Assembly (NCBI RefSeq): GCF_011420305.2 | Contig: NZ_CP061769.1 | Location: 2,281,001-2,345,000 of the forward strand | Direction: 5' to 3' | DNA from: Nocardioides ochotonae | GTDB lineage: Bacteria > Actinomycetota > Actinomycetes > Propionibacteriales > Nocardioidaceae | Length of the DNA stretch: 64,000 nucleotides | Part shown: piece after piece, positions 9,442-19,298 of the stretch | Position numbering within the stretch: position 1 is the first letter of the stretch | Layout: each line of letters starts with the position of its first letter | Translations under genes and position numbers: made by a program | The notes under the pieces: generated by a model | Databases searched by the model: none | Told to the model about the DNA's origin: nothing | What the model saw: the letters and a program-made list of their open reading frames with translations, nothing else

Positions 9442-10839
9442 TCAGCCACGGTGCTTGCCCCGGATCATCCGCCGCACCCGCTCCCACCGCTCCTTGATCG
9501 GACCCTCGGCGCCGAGGGAGGTCGGGCGGTAGTACGCCGCGTCCGCGACCACGTCGGGGGCGTACTGCTGCTCGGCGATGCCGTACGGCTCGTCGTGGCT
9601 GTACTTGTAGCCCTTGCCGTGCCCGAGGTCCTTGGCGCCGCCGTAGTGCGCGTCGCGCAGGTGCGCCGGCACGGGACCGACCTTGCCGGCCTTGACGTCG
9701 GCGATCGCCTCGAACACCGCGGTCGTGACCGCGTTGGACTTCGGCGCCACGGCCAGGGCGATGGTCGCGTGGGCGAGGGTCAGCTGCGCCTCCGGCATCC
9801 CGATCAGCTGCACGGTCTGCGCGGCCGCGACGGCCGTCTGGAGGGCCTGGGGGTCGGCGAGCCCGATGTCCTCGGAGGCCAGGATCAGCAGCCGGCGGGC
9901 GATGAAGCGGGGGTCCTCCCCCGCCACGATCATCCGCGCCAGGTAGTGCAGCGCCGCGTCGGCGTCCGAGCCGCGCACCGACTTGATGAACGCGCTCGTG
10001 ACGTCGTAGTGCTGGTCGCCCTGCCGGTCGTAGCGCACCGCGGCCTGGTCCACCGCCAGCTCCGCCGTCGCCAGGTCCACCACGATCGGCCCGTCGGACC
10101 CGGACCCGTTGGACCCGTTGGTCGAGCTCGTCGAGACCGCCGCACGCGTCGCGGCCTCCAGGTAGGTCAGCGAGCGGCGCGCGTCGCCGCCGGCGAGACG
10201 CACGAGGTGCTCGAGCGCGTCGTCCTCGAGGACGAAGCGCCCGGAGAGCCCGCGCTCGTCGACGAGCGCCTGGTGCATGACCGCGCGGATGTCGTCGTCG
10301 GTGAGCGACTCCAGTCGCAGCAGCAGGCTGCGGGAGAGCAGCGGGGAGATCACCGAGAAGAACGGGTTCTCCGTCGTGGCGGCCACCAGCGTGACCCAGC
10401 GGTTCTCCACCCCGGGCAGCAACGCGTCCTGCTGGGCCTTGCTGAAGCGGTGCACCTCGTCGACGAAGAGCACCGTCTCCCGACCGGTGGCCACCAGCTC
10501 GGCGCGGGCGGAGTCGATCGCCGCGCGAACCTCCTTGACCCCGGCGGACACCGCCGAGACCTCCACGAACCGGCGGTCGGTCTGCTGGCTCACGATGGCC
10601 GCGATGGTGGTCTTGCCGGTGCCGGGCGGGCCCCACAGCAGCAGCGACATCGACTGCTCGTTCTCGATCAGCTGGCGCAGCGGCGCCCCCGGGGCACGCA
10701 GCTGCTCCTGCCCGACCAACTCGTCGAGGGTACGCGGGCGCATCCGCACCGCGAGCGGTGCGGACGCATGGGTGTTCGCCGTCAGCGATCCCCCGCCGGA
10801 GGTCCCGCCGGGGCGGGGCACGTCGAAGAGGCCGTCCAC
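9442..10839 (-). CDS. rarA: Replication-associated recombination protein A (RarA/MgsA AAA+ ATPase)
   Basis: AAA+ ATPase related to clamp loaders and RuvB that acts at stalled forks, 465 residues. Walker [10 protein letters not shown] is at 70-78, Walker B VLFVDEVH at about 123-130, the sensor segment is VAATTENP, and the C-terminal tetramerisation part includes [14 protein letters not shown]. Start is GTG at 10839. An unusual low-complexity Asn/Gly/Ser stretch ([11 protein letters not shown]) interrupts the middle of the protein, encoded at roughly 10098-10130. It is probably a surface loop. Confidence 0.95.
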   Translation of the reverse strand: MDGLFDVPRPGGTSGGGSLTANTHASAPLAVRMRPRTLDELVGQEQLRAPGAPLRQLIENEQSMSLLLWGPPGTGKTTIAAIVSQQTDRRFVEVSAVSAGVKEVRAAIDSARAELVATGRETVLFVDEVHRFSKAQQDALLPGVENRWVTLVAATTENPFFSVISPLLSRSLLLRLESLTDDDIRAVMHQALVDERGLSGRFVLEDDALEHLVRLAGGDARRSLTYLEAATRAAVSTSSTNGSNGSGSDGPIVVDLATAELAVDQAAVRYDRQGDQHYDVTSAFIKSVRGSDADAALHYLARMIVAGEDPRFIARRLLILASEDIGLADPQALQTAVAAAQTVQLIGMPEAQLTLAHATIALAVAPKSNAVTTAVFEAIADVKAGKVGPVPAHLRDAHYGGAKDLGHGKGYKYSHDEPYGIAEQQYAPDVVADAAYYRPTSLGAEGPIKERWERVRRMIRGKHRG

Positions 10840-10860
10840 GTCACGAGCCTACGCATCGAG

Positions 10861-10887
10861 GCGGGGGCGTACCGCGTACGCCCCCGC
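10861..10887 (-). terminator. Hairpin terminator of the peptide ABC operon
   Basis: Perfect 12-bp arms (gcgggggcgtac at 10861-10872 and its complement at 10876-10887) around a 3-base loop, just past the last ABC gene (stop at 10899) and before rarA. There is no T tract, as is common in high-GC genomes. Confidence 0.75.
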
Positions 10888-10898
10888 GTCACGATGGA

Positions 10899-12158
10899 TC
10901 AGGCGCCCACCATGGTGCGGCGCTCGACGTCGAACCAGCTCTGGTTGAAGCCCGGGCCGGTGCCGAGGTCGGCCACGGGGGTGGCACCCGGCGCCGGGTT
11001 GCCCTGGTCGTCGACACCCAGCAGACCGGCGGTCGACGGGGTGGCCGGCGCCTGGCCGAGCGGTGCCGGGAAGTGGCAGGCGACCTTGTGGCGCGGGCCG
11101 ATCTGCAGCAGCGGCGGCTCGACCTTGGCGCAGATCTCCTGGGCGAGGTGGCAGCGGGTGCGGAACCGGCAGCCCGAGGGCGGGTTGATCGGCGAGGGGA
11201 CGTCGCCCTGGAGACGGATCCGCTCACGACGCCCGCCGATCGCCGCCTGCTTCACGTCCGGCACCGCGGAGAGCAGCGCCTGGGTGTAGGGGTGGTGCGG
11301 GCGGGAGTACAGCGTCTCGCGGTCGGCGATCTCGACGATCTTGCCGAGGTACATGACCGCGACCTCGGGGCAGAAGTGCCGCACGATCGCCAGGTCGTGG
11401 GCAATGAAGAGGAACGCGATGTTGAACTCGCGCTGCAGGTCCTGGAGCAGGTTGACCACCTGCGCCTGGATCGACACGTCGAGCGCCGAGACCGGCTCGT
11501 CCGCGACGAGCACCTTGGGGTTCAGGGTCAGCGCCCGCGCGATGCCGATGCGCTGGCGCTGGCCGCCGGAGAACTCGTTGGGGTAGCGGTTGTAGTGCTC
11601 GGGGTTGAGGCCGACGACCTCGAGCAGCTCCTTGACCCGGTCCTTGATCTGGTTCTTCGGCACCACGTTGTGCACCGCGAGCGGCGCACCGACGATCGAG
11701 CCCACCGTGTGACGGGGGTTCAGCGAGGTGTACGGGTCCTGGAAGATCATCTGCACGTTGCGGCGCAGCGGCTTCAGCGAGCGGTTGGACAGCTGGGCGA
11801 TGTCCCGGCCCTCGAAGTTGATCGCTCCGCCGGTCGGCTTGTAGAGCCGGGTGATCAGTCGCCCGGTGGTGGACTTGCCACAGCCGGACTCCCCCACCAG
11901 ACCGAGGGCGCCGCCCTCGGGGACCTGGAAGGAGATGCCGTCGACGGCCTGCACGTGGCCGACCGTGCGCCGCACCACGCCCGAGGACTTCACGGGGAAC
12001 CACATGCGCAGGTTGTCGACCTCGAGCACCGGACGCGCCGTGGGGTCGAGGGTCGTGGCGGTGTGGCCCTGGGCCGCCGCCTCGGCGAACGTCTCCGTCT
12101 GCGGGCTCTGGGCCTCACTGATCGGGTCGGGCACCGCGGGGGTCTTGTCGTCGGACAT
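10899..12158 (-). CDS. Peptide ABC transporter ATP-binding protein (OppF type)
   Basis: Second ATPase of an oligopeptide/dipeptide importer, 419 residues. Walker A GESGCGKST is at 89-97, the signature is FSGGQRQRIGIARAL, and Walker B is in VLVADEPVSALD. The C-terminal cysteine-containing extension (GCRFRTRCHLAQEIC) is typical of the OppD/F subfamily and may bind an Fe-S cluster. It has a 45-residue acidic N-terminal extension and a 60-residue C-terminal tail beyond the usual domain. Its ATG overlaps the stop of the other ATPase gene (TGATG). It is last in the operon. Confidence 0.92.
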   Translation of the reverse strand: MSDDKTPAVPDPISEAQSPQTETFAEAAAQGHTATTLDPTARPVLEVDNLRMWFPVKSSGVVRRTVGHVQAVDGISFQVPEGGALGLVGESGCGKSTTGRLITRLYKPTGGAINFEGRDIAQLSNRSLKPLRRNVQMIFQDPYTSLNPRHTVGSIVGAPLAVHNVVPKNQIKDRVKELLEVVGLNPEHYNRYPNEFSGGQRQRIGIARALTLNPKVLVADEPVSALDVSIQAQVVNLLQDLQREFNIAFLFIAHDLAIVRHFCPEVAVMYLGKIVEIADRETLYSRPHHPYTQALLSAVPDVKQAAIGGRRERIRLQGDVPSPINPPSGCRFRTRCHLAQEICAKVEPPLLQIGPRHKVACHFPAPLGQAPATPSTAGLLGVDDQGNPAPGATPVADLGTGPGFNQSWFDVERRTMVGA

Positions 12159-13267
12159 CAGTTCTCCTCGACCATTTCAGGCGCGATCTCCGGCAGGACC
12201 TCCTGCTGGTAGATCGCTTCGGGGTCGGCCAGGTGGCAGCGCTTGAGGTGGCCTACACCGACGGTCGCGGGCAGCAGGGCGGGCATCTCGGTGCGGCACA
12301 GGTCGCCGGGCACCTTGTCCCGGTGCGTGCACCGCGGGTGGAAGGCGCAGCCCGACGGCGGGTTCACCAGGCTCGGCGGGTTGCCCGGGATCGGGATCAG
12401 CCGCGCGTCGGTGTCGGCCGTGACGTCGGGGACGCTGGAGAGCAGGCCCCAGGTGTAGGGCATCTCCGGGTGGGTGAGCAGCTGCTTGGTCGTGCCGTGC
12501 TCGACCGCGCGTCCGGCGTACATCACCAGCACCTCGTCGGCCATCTCGGCGATCACGCCGAGGTCGTGGGTGATGATGATGACCGCGGAGTTGAACTCGG
12601 CCTGCAGCTCCTGGAGCAGGTCCAGGATCTGGGCCTGCACCGTCACGTCGAGTGCGGTGGTCGGCTCGTCGGCGATCAGCAGCGCCGGGTCGTTGATCAG
12701 ACCCATCGCGATCATCGCGCGCTGGCGCATGCCGCCGGAGAACTGGTGCGGGTAGTCGTCGACGCGGCTGTCGGGCTGCGGGATGCCGACCCGGTCGAGC
12801 ATCTCGATCGCCTTGCGCCGGGCGTCGCGCTTGGAGGCCGACGGGTGGTGGGCGCGGTACGCCTCTGCCAGCTGGGCGCCGACCTTGTAGAACGGGTGCA
12901 GCGCGGCGAGGGCGTCCTGGAAGATCATCGAGACCTGGTTGCCGCGCAACGCGCGCATGGTCTCCTCGGACGCGCCGACGATCTCCTGCCCGCCGATCTT
13001 GATCGACCCGGTGATCGCGGAGCGCTTCGCGTCGTGCAGGCCCAGCACGGCGAGGCTGGACACGGACTTGCCGGATCCGGACTCGCCCACGATGCCGAGG
13101 GTCTGGCCGCGCGAGACGCTGTAGCTGAGTCCGCTGACCGCGGTGATCTGCCCTTCCTCGGTCGGGAACTTGACCGTCAGGTCGTCGACGACCAGGAACG
13201 GATCGGACGTGCTCACGCGTGACTCCGTCTCGGGGGTGGACTGGTGGGGGGTCGGAATGTGGCTCAC
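12158..13267 (-). CDS. Peptide ABC transporter ATP-binding protein (OppD type)
   Basis: First ATPase of the importer, 369 residues from the GTG at 13267, which overlaps the permease stop as GTGA. Walker A GESGSGKS is at 61-68, the signature is [15 protein letters not shown], and Walker B is in [12 protein letters not shown]. The C-terminal [19 protein letters not shown] is the Opp-type cysteine cluster. The GTG at 13216 (VSTSDPFLV) is a possible shorter start. It would pair with the OppF-type ATPase on the cytoplasmic face of the permease dimer. Confidence 0.92.
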   Translation of the reverse strand: MSHIPTPHQSTPETESRVSTSDPFLVVDDLTVKFPTEEGQITAVSGLSYSVSRGQTLGIVGESGSGKSVSSLAVLGLHDAKRSAITGSIKIGGQEIVGASEETMRALRGNQVSMIFQDALAALHPFYKVGAQLAEAYRAHHPSASKRDARRKAIEMLDRVGIPQPDSRVDDYPHQFSGGMRQRAMIAMGLINDPALLIADEPTTALDVTVQAQILDLLQELQAEFNSAVIIITHDLGVIAEMADEVLVMYAGRAVEHGTTKQLLTHPEMPYTWGLLSSVPDVTADTDARLIPIPGNPPSLVNPPSGCAFHPRCTHRDKVPGDLCRTEMPALLPATVGVGHLKRCHLADPEAIYQQEVLPEIAPEMVEEN

Positions 13268-14271
13268 GACAGCCTCACCCGCGGGTCGAGTGCGCTGTAG
13301 ACGAGGTCGACCAGGAGGTTGCACACGACCATCACCACCGCACCGAACAGGGCGGTCGCCTGGACGACCGGGAGGTCCTTGTCACCGACCGCGAGCAGCG
13401 CCCACAGGCCGATGCCCTGGATGTCGAAGATCCGCTCGGTGAAGATCGTGCCGACGAGGAGCGTGCCGAGGTCGATGCCGAAGATCGTCACGATGGGCAC
13501 CAGCGCCGCACGCAGGCCGTGGCGGTAGACCACCGCCCGCGGACGCAGCCCCTTGGCCTGCGCGGTGCGGATGTAGTCCTCGCTCAGCGCCTCGATCATC
13601 GAGCCACGGGCGAAACGGGTGTACTGGGTCGAGCCGAAGATGCCGAGGGCCAGCCACGGCAGCGCCAGTCCGGCGGCCCACTTGGCGGGGTTCTCGCTCA
13701 ACGGCACGTAGCCGGTCTCGCTCAGCCCGGGAACCTGCCAGATGAGCGTGACGTAGAGCCACAGCATCAGCGCGAACAGGTAGTACGGCACCGAGCTGAT
13801 CACGAGGAAGGTCGAGACGAGGACCTTGTCGCTCAATGAGCCTCGCCGTCGCGCGGCTGCGATGCCGATGGGGACGCCGAGGATGACGTAGAGGGCGGCG
13901 CCACCGAGGGCGACCGAGACGGTCGCGGGGAGCCGCTCCTTCATCTCGCCCCAGACCGGCCGGTCCGTGGCGTAGGAGAAGCCGAAGCAGGGGGCGGGGC
14001 ACTCCTGGGTGCGCCCGGCGATCGTGATGTCACGACCGGCCACGATGCCCTTCATGAACTTGAGGTACTCGGTGTGGATGGGGTTGTTGTAGCCCATCGA
14101 CTCCGTGTAGATCTCCAGCCGCTCAGGCGTGCAGCGCTGGCTGGTCTCAAGGTTGCACAGGGGTCGTGCCGGTTCCTGGGGTCCGTACCAGAACAGGGCG
14201 AAGATCGACATCGAGACGAGGATGACGACGAAGAACCCTGCGATCAGACGCTTCACCACATAGGCGAACAT
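13264..14271 (-). CDS. Peptide ABC transporter permease (OppB type)
   Basis: Membrane subunit of the importer, 335 residues. The N terminus MFAYVVKRLIAGFFVVILVS is the usual OppB/DppB first helix, and the EAA-type loop (EDYIRTAQAKGLRPRAVV) contacts the ATPases. A cysteine-containing extracytoplasmic stretch (CNLETSQRC and CPAPCFG) follows helix 1. I chose the ATG at 14271 because an AGGAG lies about 11 bases upstream and the protein then begins directly with the helix. The frame is open to 14325 but that part is unlike the family. Confidence 0.92.
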   Translation of the reverse strand: MFAYVVKRLIAGFFVVILVSMSIFALFWYGPQEPARPLCNLETSQRCTPERLEIYTESMGYNNPIHTEYLKFMKGIVAGRDITIAGRTQECPAPCFGFSYATDRPVWGEMKERLPATVSVALGGAALYVILGVPIGIAAARRRGSLSDKVLVSTFLVISSVPYYLFALMLWLYVTLIWQVPGLSETGYVPLSENPAKWAAGLALPWLALGIFGSTQYTRFARGSMIEALSEDYIRTAQAKGLRPRAVVYRHGLRAALVPIVTIFGIDLGTLLVGTIFTERIFDIQGIGLWALLAVGDKDLPVVQATALFGAVVMVVCNLLVDLVYSALDPRVRLS

Positions 14272-14370
14272 CGCAGCACCATCTCCTGATTCTGGTGGTT
14301 CGTCGCACGGGGAGGTCCGGGTCACGGGCCCCGCTCGGCAGCACGACGGTTATGAGGCGGGCACGGGAGT

Positions 14371-14412
14371 CGGGTGGGGGCCCTGGGCCTGCGGCCCAGA
14401 GTCCCCCACCCG
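14371..14412 (-). terminator. Long hairpin between binding-protein and permease genes
   Basis: Arms cgggtggggg (14371-14380) and its complement (14403-14412), extended inward by ccctgggcc/ggcccagag with one mismatch, around a 3-base loop: roughly 20 pairs. It lies in the 216-base gap downstream of the binding-protein gene and upstream of the OppB-type permease. It probably attenuates or stabilises the transcript, keeping binding protein in excess of permease. Confidence 0.7.
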
Positions 14413-14487
14413 ACGGGGTCTTGCAATGGTGCTCAGGACGTCACGCGAGGTGACGCTCTGTCGTCAGCACCCTCATGAGGCGGAGCC

Positions 14488-16260
14488 TCACTCGGAGATG
14501 ACGTACAGGTCCTTGTAGTTCGGGGCACCGATGGCACCGTCACCGTAGAAGTTCCCGATCCGGGTTCCGTGGGTGTACAGGTCGTTGCGGTACGCCGTGG
14601 GGATGATCGGGAAGTCCGTGGTCTGGATGAGCTCGTCGAGAGCGCCCCAGGCCTCGGCCTGCTCCTCAGCCGGCAGCAGGGAGATCTTGTCCATCTCCTT
14701 GTCCATCTCCGGGTTGGAGTAGCCACCGGTGTTGTAGACCGCACCGGTGCGCAGGAGCGACGGGAGCATGGTCAGACCCGAGGGCCAGTCCGAGCACCAG
14801 TTGACGCCACGCAGGGTGAGCTTCTTGTTGGTGGCGTTGTCCGGGTCGAGCCAGATGTCGTACGGGTCGACCTGCACCGGGATCGCCTGGACCTCGAAGC
14901 CGGCCTCCTCGAAGCCGCGAACCAGCTGGGCGTTGGTCTTGACCGCCAGCGGGTCGGGTTCGTAGTAGATCATCACGATCTTGAACGGGTTCGACTCGTC
15001 GTAGCCCTCTTCAGCGAGGATCTCCTTGGCCTTCTCCGGGTTGAACGTGGTGGGCTCGCCCAGCGCGTTGTAGTCGGGCTTGCCCGCCATGCCGGGGGGC
15101 ATGATCGAGTTCGCGGGCACGCGGGTCACGCCGGGGACCTGACCACCGGCGAGCCAGGTGGCTTCGTAGTCGATGGCCAGCGCCATCGCCTGGCGCACGC
15201 CCTTCGTGGTCTTGTCGTAGACCGGGTACTGGAAGCTCGTGCACTGCGAGGACTGCTGGACCAGGCGGTCACCGAGCTCCTTGGCGGCGCGCCGGTAGTT
15301 GACCGAGTCGAGGTCCGTCGAGATCACGGTCTCCGAGGCGGCGTTGCCGCTCAGGAGGATCTGGTCGGTCTGAGCCGGGTCGGCGTTGAACTTGAAGGTG
15401 TAGCTGTCCGGGTACTGGTGGCGGCCCGGGTCGGTCTTGGGGTCCCACTGCTCGTTCTTCACCAGGACCAGCTCGTCGGTCGGGGTGAAGGACTCGATCT
15501 TGTAGGGACCGGTCGCGAGCGGGTCGCGGCCGTACTTCGGCGGCGCGGCGGCCTCGCCCAGCGGGGCCGGGCCGATCGCCATGAAGGCGCCCCACCAGTC
15601 CATGTCCGGGAACGGCTCGGACATCTTGATGGTCACGTCGCGGCCGTTGACCTCGACGCCCTTGTACTCCTGGCCGGAGGTGTAGGGACCCTTGTAGGTC
15701 TCACCGTCAAGGAAGTAGTGCTTGGAGTACTCGGTGCCCGGGCCGCTCGGGAACGCCTCGGCGTCGAGCGTGCGGGAGATGCCGAAGGCAAGCTCCTCCG
15801 GCGTGATGTCCTTGCCGTTCTCCCACTTCACGCCGTCACGCAGCGTGAAGGTCCACTCGGTGAAGTCCTCGTTCGGCGTACCGAGGTCGGTGGCGAGGTC
15901 GGGGATGAGCTCCATCCCGCCGGTCTCAGGGTTGCGGGCGTACTGGGTCAGCGAGCGGTTCGTCAGCGCCTGCTGGATCGAGTTGCCGGTCACCGACCAG
16001 CCCTCGGCGGGCTCGAGGGTGCTCGGGCCGGGGTCGCCGGGGAGGTAGACGGTGATGTCGCCACCCGGGGTCGCGTCCTTGATCTCGTACGCCGGGCCGT
16101 CGGCACGATCGGGGTTCTTGACGATCTCGTCAGCGGCCGCGTACTCGCGGTCGTCCCCAGTTGTGCCCTCGTTGTTGCTTCCTCCGTCGCCGCCACCACA
16201 GGCGGCGAGAGTCAGCATCGAGGCCCCGACGAGCAGCGCAAGGGGCTTGCTTCGCCTCAT
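14488..16260 (-). CDS. Peptide ABC transporter substrate-binding lipoprotein (SBP family 5)
   Basis: Captures peptides outside the membrane, 590 residues. A lipoprotein signal is clear: MRRSKPLALLVGASML then TLAAC with the lipidated Cys21, followed by a Gly/Asp/Asn/Glu linker. The body is a family 5 binding protein (for example WTFTLRDGVKWENGKDITPE near residue 140). It lies between the OppC-type permease upstream and the OppB-type permease downstream, with a large gap and hairpin after it. Ligand specificity cannot be read from the sequence. Confidence 0.93.
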   Translation of the reverse strand: MRRSKPLALLVGASMLTLAACGGGDGGSNNEGTTGDDREYAAADEIVKNPDRADGPAYEIKDATPGGDITVYLPGDPGPSTLEPAEGWSVTGNSIQQALTNRSLTQYARNPETGGMELIPDLATDLGTPNEDFTEWTFTLRDGVKWENGKDITPEELAFGISRTLDAEAFPSGPGTEYSKHYFLDGETYKGPYTSGQEYKGVEVNGRDVTIKMSEPFPDMDWWGAFMAIGPAPLGEAAAPPKYGRDPLATGPYKIESFTPTDELVLVKNEQWDPKTDPGRHQYPDSYTFKFNADPAQTDQILLSGNAASETVISTDLDSVNYRRAAKELGDRLVQQSSQCTSFQYPVYDKTTKGVRQAMALAIDYEATWLAGGQVPGVTRVPANSIMPPGMAGKPDYNALGEPTTFNPEKAKEILAEEGYDESNPFKIVMIYYEPDPLAVKTNAQLVRGFEEAGFEVQAIPVQVDPYDIWLDPDNATNKKLTLRGVNWCSDWPSGLTMLPSLLRTGAVYNTGGYSNPEMDKEMDKISLLPAEEQAEAWGALDELIQTTDFPIIPTAYRNDLYTHGTRIGNFYGDGAIGAPNYKDLYVISE

Positions 16261-16328
16261 TGATTCAGCCTTTCTTCCTTGATCGCGTCACCGAGGGATC
16301 ACGGTCGACGACGTAGCGGGGAGCCCGG

Positions 16329-17357
16329 TCAGCGCCGGGTCTTGGGGTCGAGCGCGTCGCGGATCGCATCGCCGAGGAGGTTCAGGGCGACCACGAGCAG
16401 CACGATGCCCAGCAGGGGCTCGTAGAGGTAGAGCGGGTAGGTCTGGAAGTAGTCGGTGGCGGAGGCGATGATCTGGCCCCACGACTTGCCGTCCGTGACG
16501 CCGATGCCGAGGAACGACAGGCCGGCCTCGGCGGCGACGAACGTCGGGAGCATCAGCGAGACCGACACCACGATCGGCGCGACGATGTTCGGGAGCAGCT
16601 CGCGCACCAGGATCCGGCGCGTCGGCATGCCGAGCACCCGGGCGGCCTGGATGAAGTCCCGCTCGCGCAGCGACAGCACCTCGCCGCGGATCAGTCGCGC
16701 GATCGACATCCAGCCGAACATCGCCAGCACGCCGATCAGCGTCCAGCGCTGGATCATCGGGTAGTTCTCCTGGGCACCGAAGCGCTCGTTGATGATCGGC
16801 GCGATCGTCAGCGCCGCCAGCAGGAACGGGACGGTGAGGAAGAAGTCGATGAAGAACGAGATGACCCGGTCGACGAAGCCACCGGCGTAGCCGGCCAGGA
16901 GGCCCAGCGTCACGCCGACCACGGCGGAGACCACGGTGGCCAGGGCCGCGATCATCATCGAGGTCTGCGCACCCTTGAGCCAGTACGCCAGGTTGTCGAC
17001 GGCGGTGCCCGGCGCGATGCCGAAGGGGTGCTCGGGGTCGAAGCCGTTGTTCGGCGGGCCGATGAGCGGCAGGTTGCCGCCGAACGGGTCGATCAGGCCG
17101 ATGGGGCGGACCGTGTCGGTCGTGACGCCGAAGAGCTTCATCAGCGCGTCGGCGAAGACCGCGATCAGCGCGAAGATGATCACCACGATCAGGCACAGGA
17201 CAGCGACCTTGTCGTGCAGCAGCCGGGAGAGCGCGATCTGCATCGGCGACTTGCCGACGACCGAGCCCTTGCCCTTACCGCCGCCCGCCGGGCCGCCGTC
17301 CACCGGCTCGTCGCTGAGGTGGCCCAGCGTCTCGGTGGAAACCGGAGGCAGCGACAT
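16329..17357 (-). CDS. Peptide ABC transporter permease (OppC type)
   Basis: 342 residues. A Gly/Lys-rich N-terminal tail precedes the first helix (about residues 50-72). The EAA-type loop RDFIQAARVLGMPTRRILV and C-terminal LGDAIRDALDPKTRR are classic OppC features. I chose the ATG at 17357 because GGGGAG lies a few bases upstream. The frame is open to 17393, but that start would fall next to the aspS terminator. It is first in the importer operon: OppC, binding protein, OppB, OppD, OppF. Confidence 0.92.
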   Translation of the reverse strand: MSLPPVSTETLGHLSDEPVDGGPAGGGKGKGSVVGKSPMQIALSRLLHDKVAVLCLIVVIIFALIAVFADALMKLFGVTTDTVRPIGLIDPFGGNLPLIGPPNNGFDPEHPFGIAPGTAVDNLAYWLKGAQTSMMIAALATVVSAVVGVTLGLLAGYAGGFVDRVISFFIDFFLTVPFLLAALTIAPIINERFGAQENYPMIQRWTLIGVLAMFGWMSIARLIRGEVLSLRERDFIQAARVLGMPTRRILVRELLPNIVAPIVVSVSLMLPTFVAAEAGLSFLGIGVTDGKSWGQIIASATDYFQTYPLYLYEPLLGIVLLVVALNLLGDAIRDALDPKTRR

Positions 17358-17377
17358 TCTCTCCCCATCTGGGTGCT

Positions 17378-17424
17378 GGAAAAAACGGGACACGGGCGAC
17401 GCGTCAGTCGACGCGCCGCCCGTG
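17378..17424 (-). terminator. Intrinsic terminator of aspS
   Basis: Arms cacgggcgacgcgt (17391-17404) and acgcgccgcccgtg (17411-17424) pair with one mismatch around a 6-base loop. On the minus strand they are followed by TCCCG and a run of six T (17380-17385). It ends the hisS-aspS transcript only about 20 bases before the first importer gene. Confidence 0.85.
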
Positions 17425-17504
17425 ACTCTATGTGACTTGCTCTCCCCCGACGATCACCCGCGAGTAACGATCTGGTCTCGACCATCGGGCGAGTCTGCGG
17501 TGGA

Positions 17505-19298
17505 TCAGCCTTCGGCCGGGACTTCCTTCGCCAGCGGGGCGTCCACCCCGGCCTCCTTGCGCTGCTGGGGCGTGATCGGAGCCGGGGCCGCGGTCAACGG
17601 GTCGAAGCCCGCGCCCGACTTGGGGAACGCGATGACGTCGCGGATCGAGTCCGCCCCGGACAGGATCGCGACGATCCGGTCCATGCCGACCGCGATGCCG
17701 CCGTGCGGCGGCGCGCCGAACTTGAAGGCGTCGAGGAGGAAGCCGAACTTCTCCTGGGCCTCCTCGGGGCCGATGCCCATCACCTCGAAGACGCGCTTCT
17801 GCACGTCCTCGCGGTGGATACGGATCGAGCCGCCGCCCAGCTCCGAGCCGTTGCAGACGATGTCGTAGGCGTAGGCGAGCGCGGAGCCCGGGTCGGACTC
17901 GAAGGTGTCGAGGAACTCGGGCTTCGGGCTGGTGAACGCGTGGTGCACGGCCGTCCACGCGCCGGCGCCGACCGCCACGTCGCCGCTGGCGACCGCGTCG
18001 TCGGCCGGCTCGAACAGCGGCGCGTCGACGACCCAGGTGAAGGCGAACCGGCTCTCGTCGATCAGCCCGCAGCGCTGGCCGATCTCCAGGCGCGCAGCGC
18101 CGAGCAGCGCCCGGCTGGCCTTGGGGGCGCCGGCGGCGAAGAAGATGCAGTCGCCGGGCTGGGCGCCGGTGTGCGCGGCGAGGCCGGCCTTCTCCTCCTC
18201 GGAGAGGTTCTTGGCGACCGGGCCGCCGAGCTCGCCCTCGGCGGAGATCGTGACGTAGGCGAGCCCCTTGGCGCCGCGCTGCTTGGCCCACTCCTGCCAG
18301 GCGTCGAACTGACGACGCGGCTGGCTGGCGCCGCCGGGCATGACCACCGCCCCGACGTACGGCGCCTGGAAGACACGGAACGTCGTGTCGGCGAAGTACG
18401 CCGTGCAGTCGACGAGCTCCTGGCCCATCCGCAGGTCCGGCTTGTCGGAGCCGAAGCGGGCCATCGCGTCGGCGTAGGTGATCCGCGGGATCGGGCGCGG
18501 GATCTCGTGGCCCTCCAGGGCCCAGATCGCCGCGAGGACCTCCTCCATCAGCGCGATGACGTCGTCCTGGTCCACGAAGCTCATCTCGATGTCGAGCTGG
18601 GTGAACTCCGGCTGGCGGTCGGCGCGGAAGTCCTCGTCGCGGTAGCAGCGCGCGATCTGGTAGTAGCGCTCCATGCCGCCGACCATCAGCAGCTGCTTGA
18701 ACAGCTGCGGGCTCTGCGGCAGGGCGTACCAGCTGCCCGGGTGCAGGCGGGCCGGCACCAGGAAGTCGCGGGCGCCCTCGGGGGTGGAGCGGGTCAGCGT
18801 GGGGGTCTCGATCTCGACGAAGTCGTGGCGGTCGAGCACGTCGCGGGCGGCCTTGTTGATCTTGCTGCGCAGGCGCAGGATCCGGTTGGGCTCGCTGCGG
18901 CGCAGGTCGAGGTAGCGGTACTTGAGGCGGGTCTCCTCCCCCACCTCGCCGCCCTTCGAGCTCGCGGCGTCGTCGATCGGGAACGGCAGCGGCGCCGCGG
19001 TGCTCAGCACCTCGACGTCGGTGGCGACGACCTCGATCTCTCCGGTCGCGAGGTTGGGGTTCTCGTTGCCGGCCAGGCGGGCGGTGACCTCGCCGGTGAT
19101 CTTCAGGCAGTACTCGTTGCGCAGGCTGTGCGCGACGGCCTCGTCACGGACGACGACCTGGACGACGCCGCTGGCCTCACGCAGGTCGAGGAACGCCACG
19201 CCCCCGTGATCGCGACGGCGTGCCACCCACCCGGCGAGGGTGACGGTCTGGCCGACGTGCTCGGCGCGCAGGGCGCCGGCGTCATGGGTGCGGATCAC
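17505..19298 (-). CDS. aspS: Aspartyl-tRNA synthetase (bacterial type)
   Basis: 597 residues, class II. It has an N-terminal OB-fold anticodon-binding domain ([20 protein letters not shown]), motif 2 [16 protein letters not shown], a GAD-type insertion in the middle, and motif 3 ending GMDRIVAIL. The start is GTG at 19298 overlapping the hisS stop (GTGA). Whether it also charges tRNA-Asn cannot be settled from this window. A T-tract terminator follows. Confidence 0.97.
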   Translation of the reverse strand: MIRTHDAGALRAEHVGQTVTLAGWVARRRDHGGVAFLDLREASGVVQVVVRDEAVAHSLRNEYCLKITGEVTARLAGNENPNLATGEIEVVATDVEVLSTAAPLPFPIDDAASSKGGEVGEETRLKYRYLDLRRSEPNRILRLRSKINKAARDVLDRHDFVEIETPTLTRSTPEGARDFLVPARLHPGSWYALPQSPQLFKQLLMVGGMERYYQIARCYRDEDFRADRQPEFTQLDIEMSFVDQDDVIALMEEVLAAIWALEGHEIPRPIPRITYADAMARFGSDKPDLRMGQELVDCTAYFADTTFRVFQAPYVGAVVMPGGASQPRRQFDAWQEWAKQRGAKGLAYVTISAEGELGGPVAKNLSEEEKAGLAAHTGAQPGDCIFFAAGAPKASRALLGAARLEIGQRCGLIDESRFAFTWVVDAPLFEPADDAVASGDVAVGAGAWTAVHHAFTSPKPEFLDTFESDPGSALAYAYDIVCNGSELGGGSIRIHREDVQKRVFEVMGIGPEEAQEKFGFLLDAFKFGAPPHGGIAVGMDRIVAILSGADSIRDVIAFPKSGAGFDPLTAAPAPITPQQRKEAGVDAPLAKEVPAEG

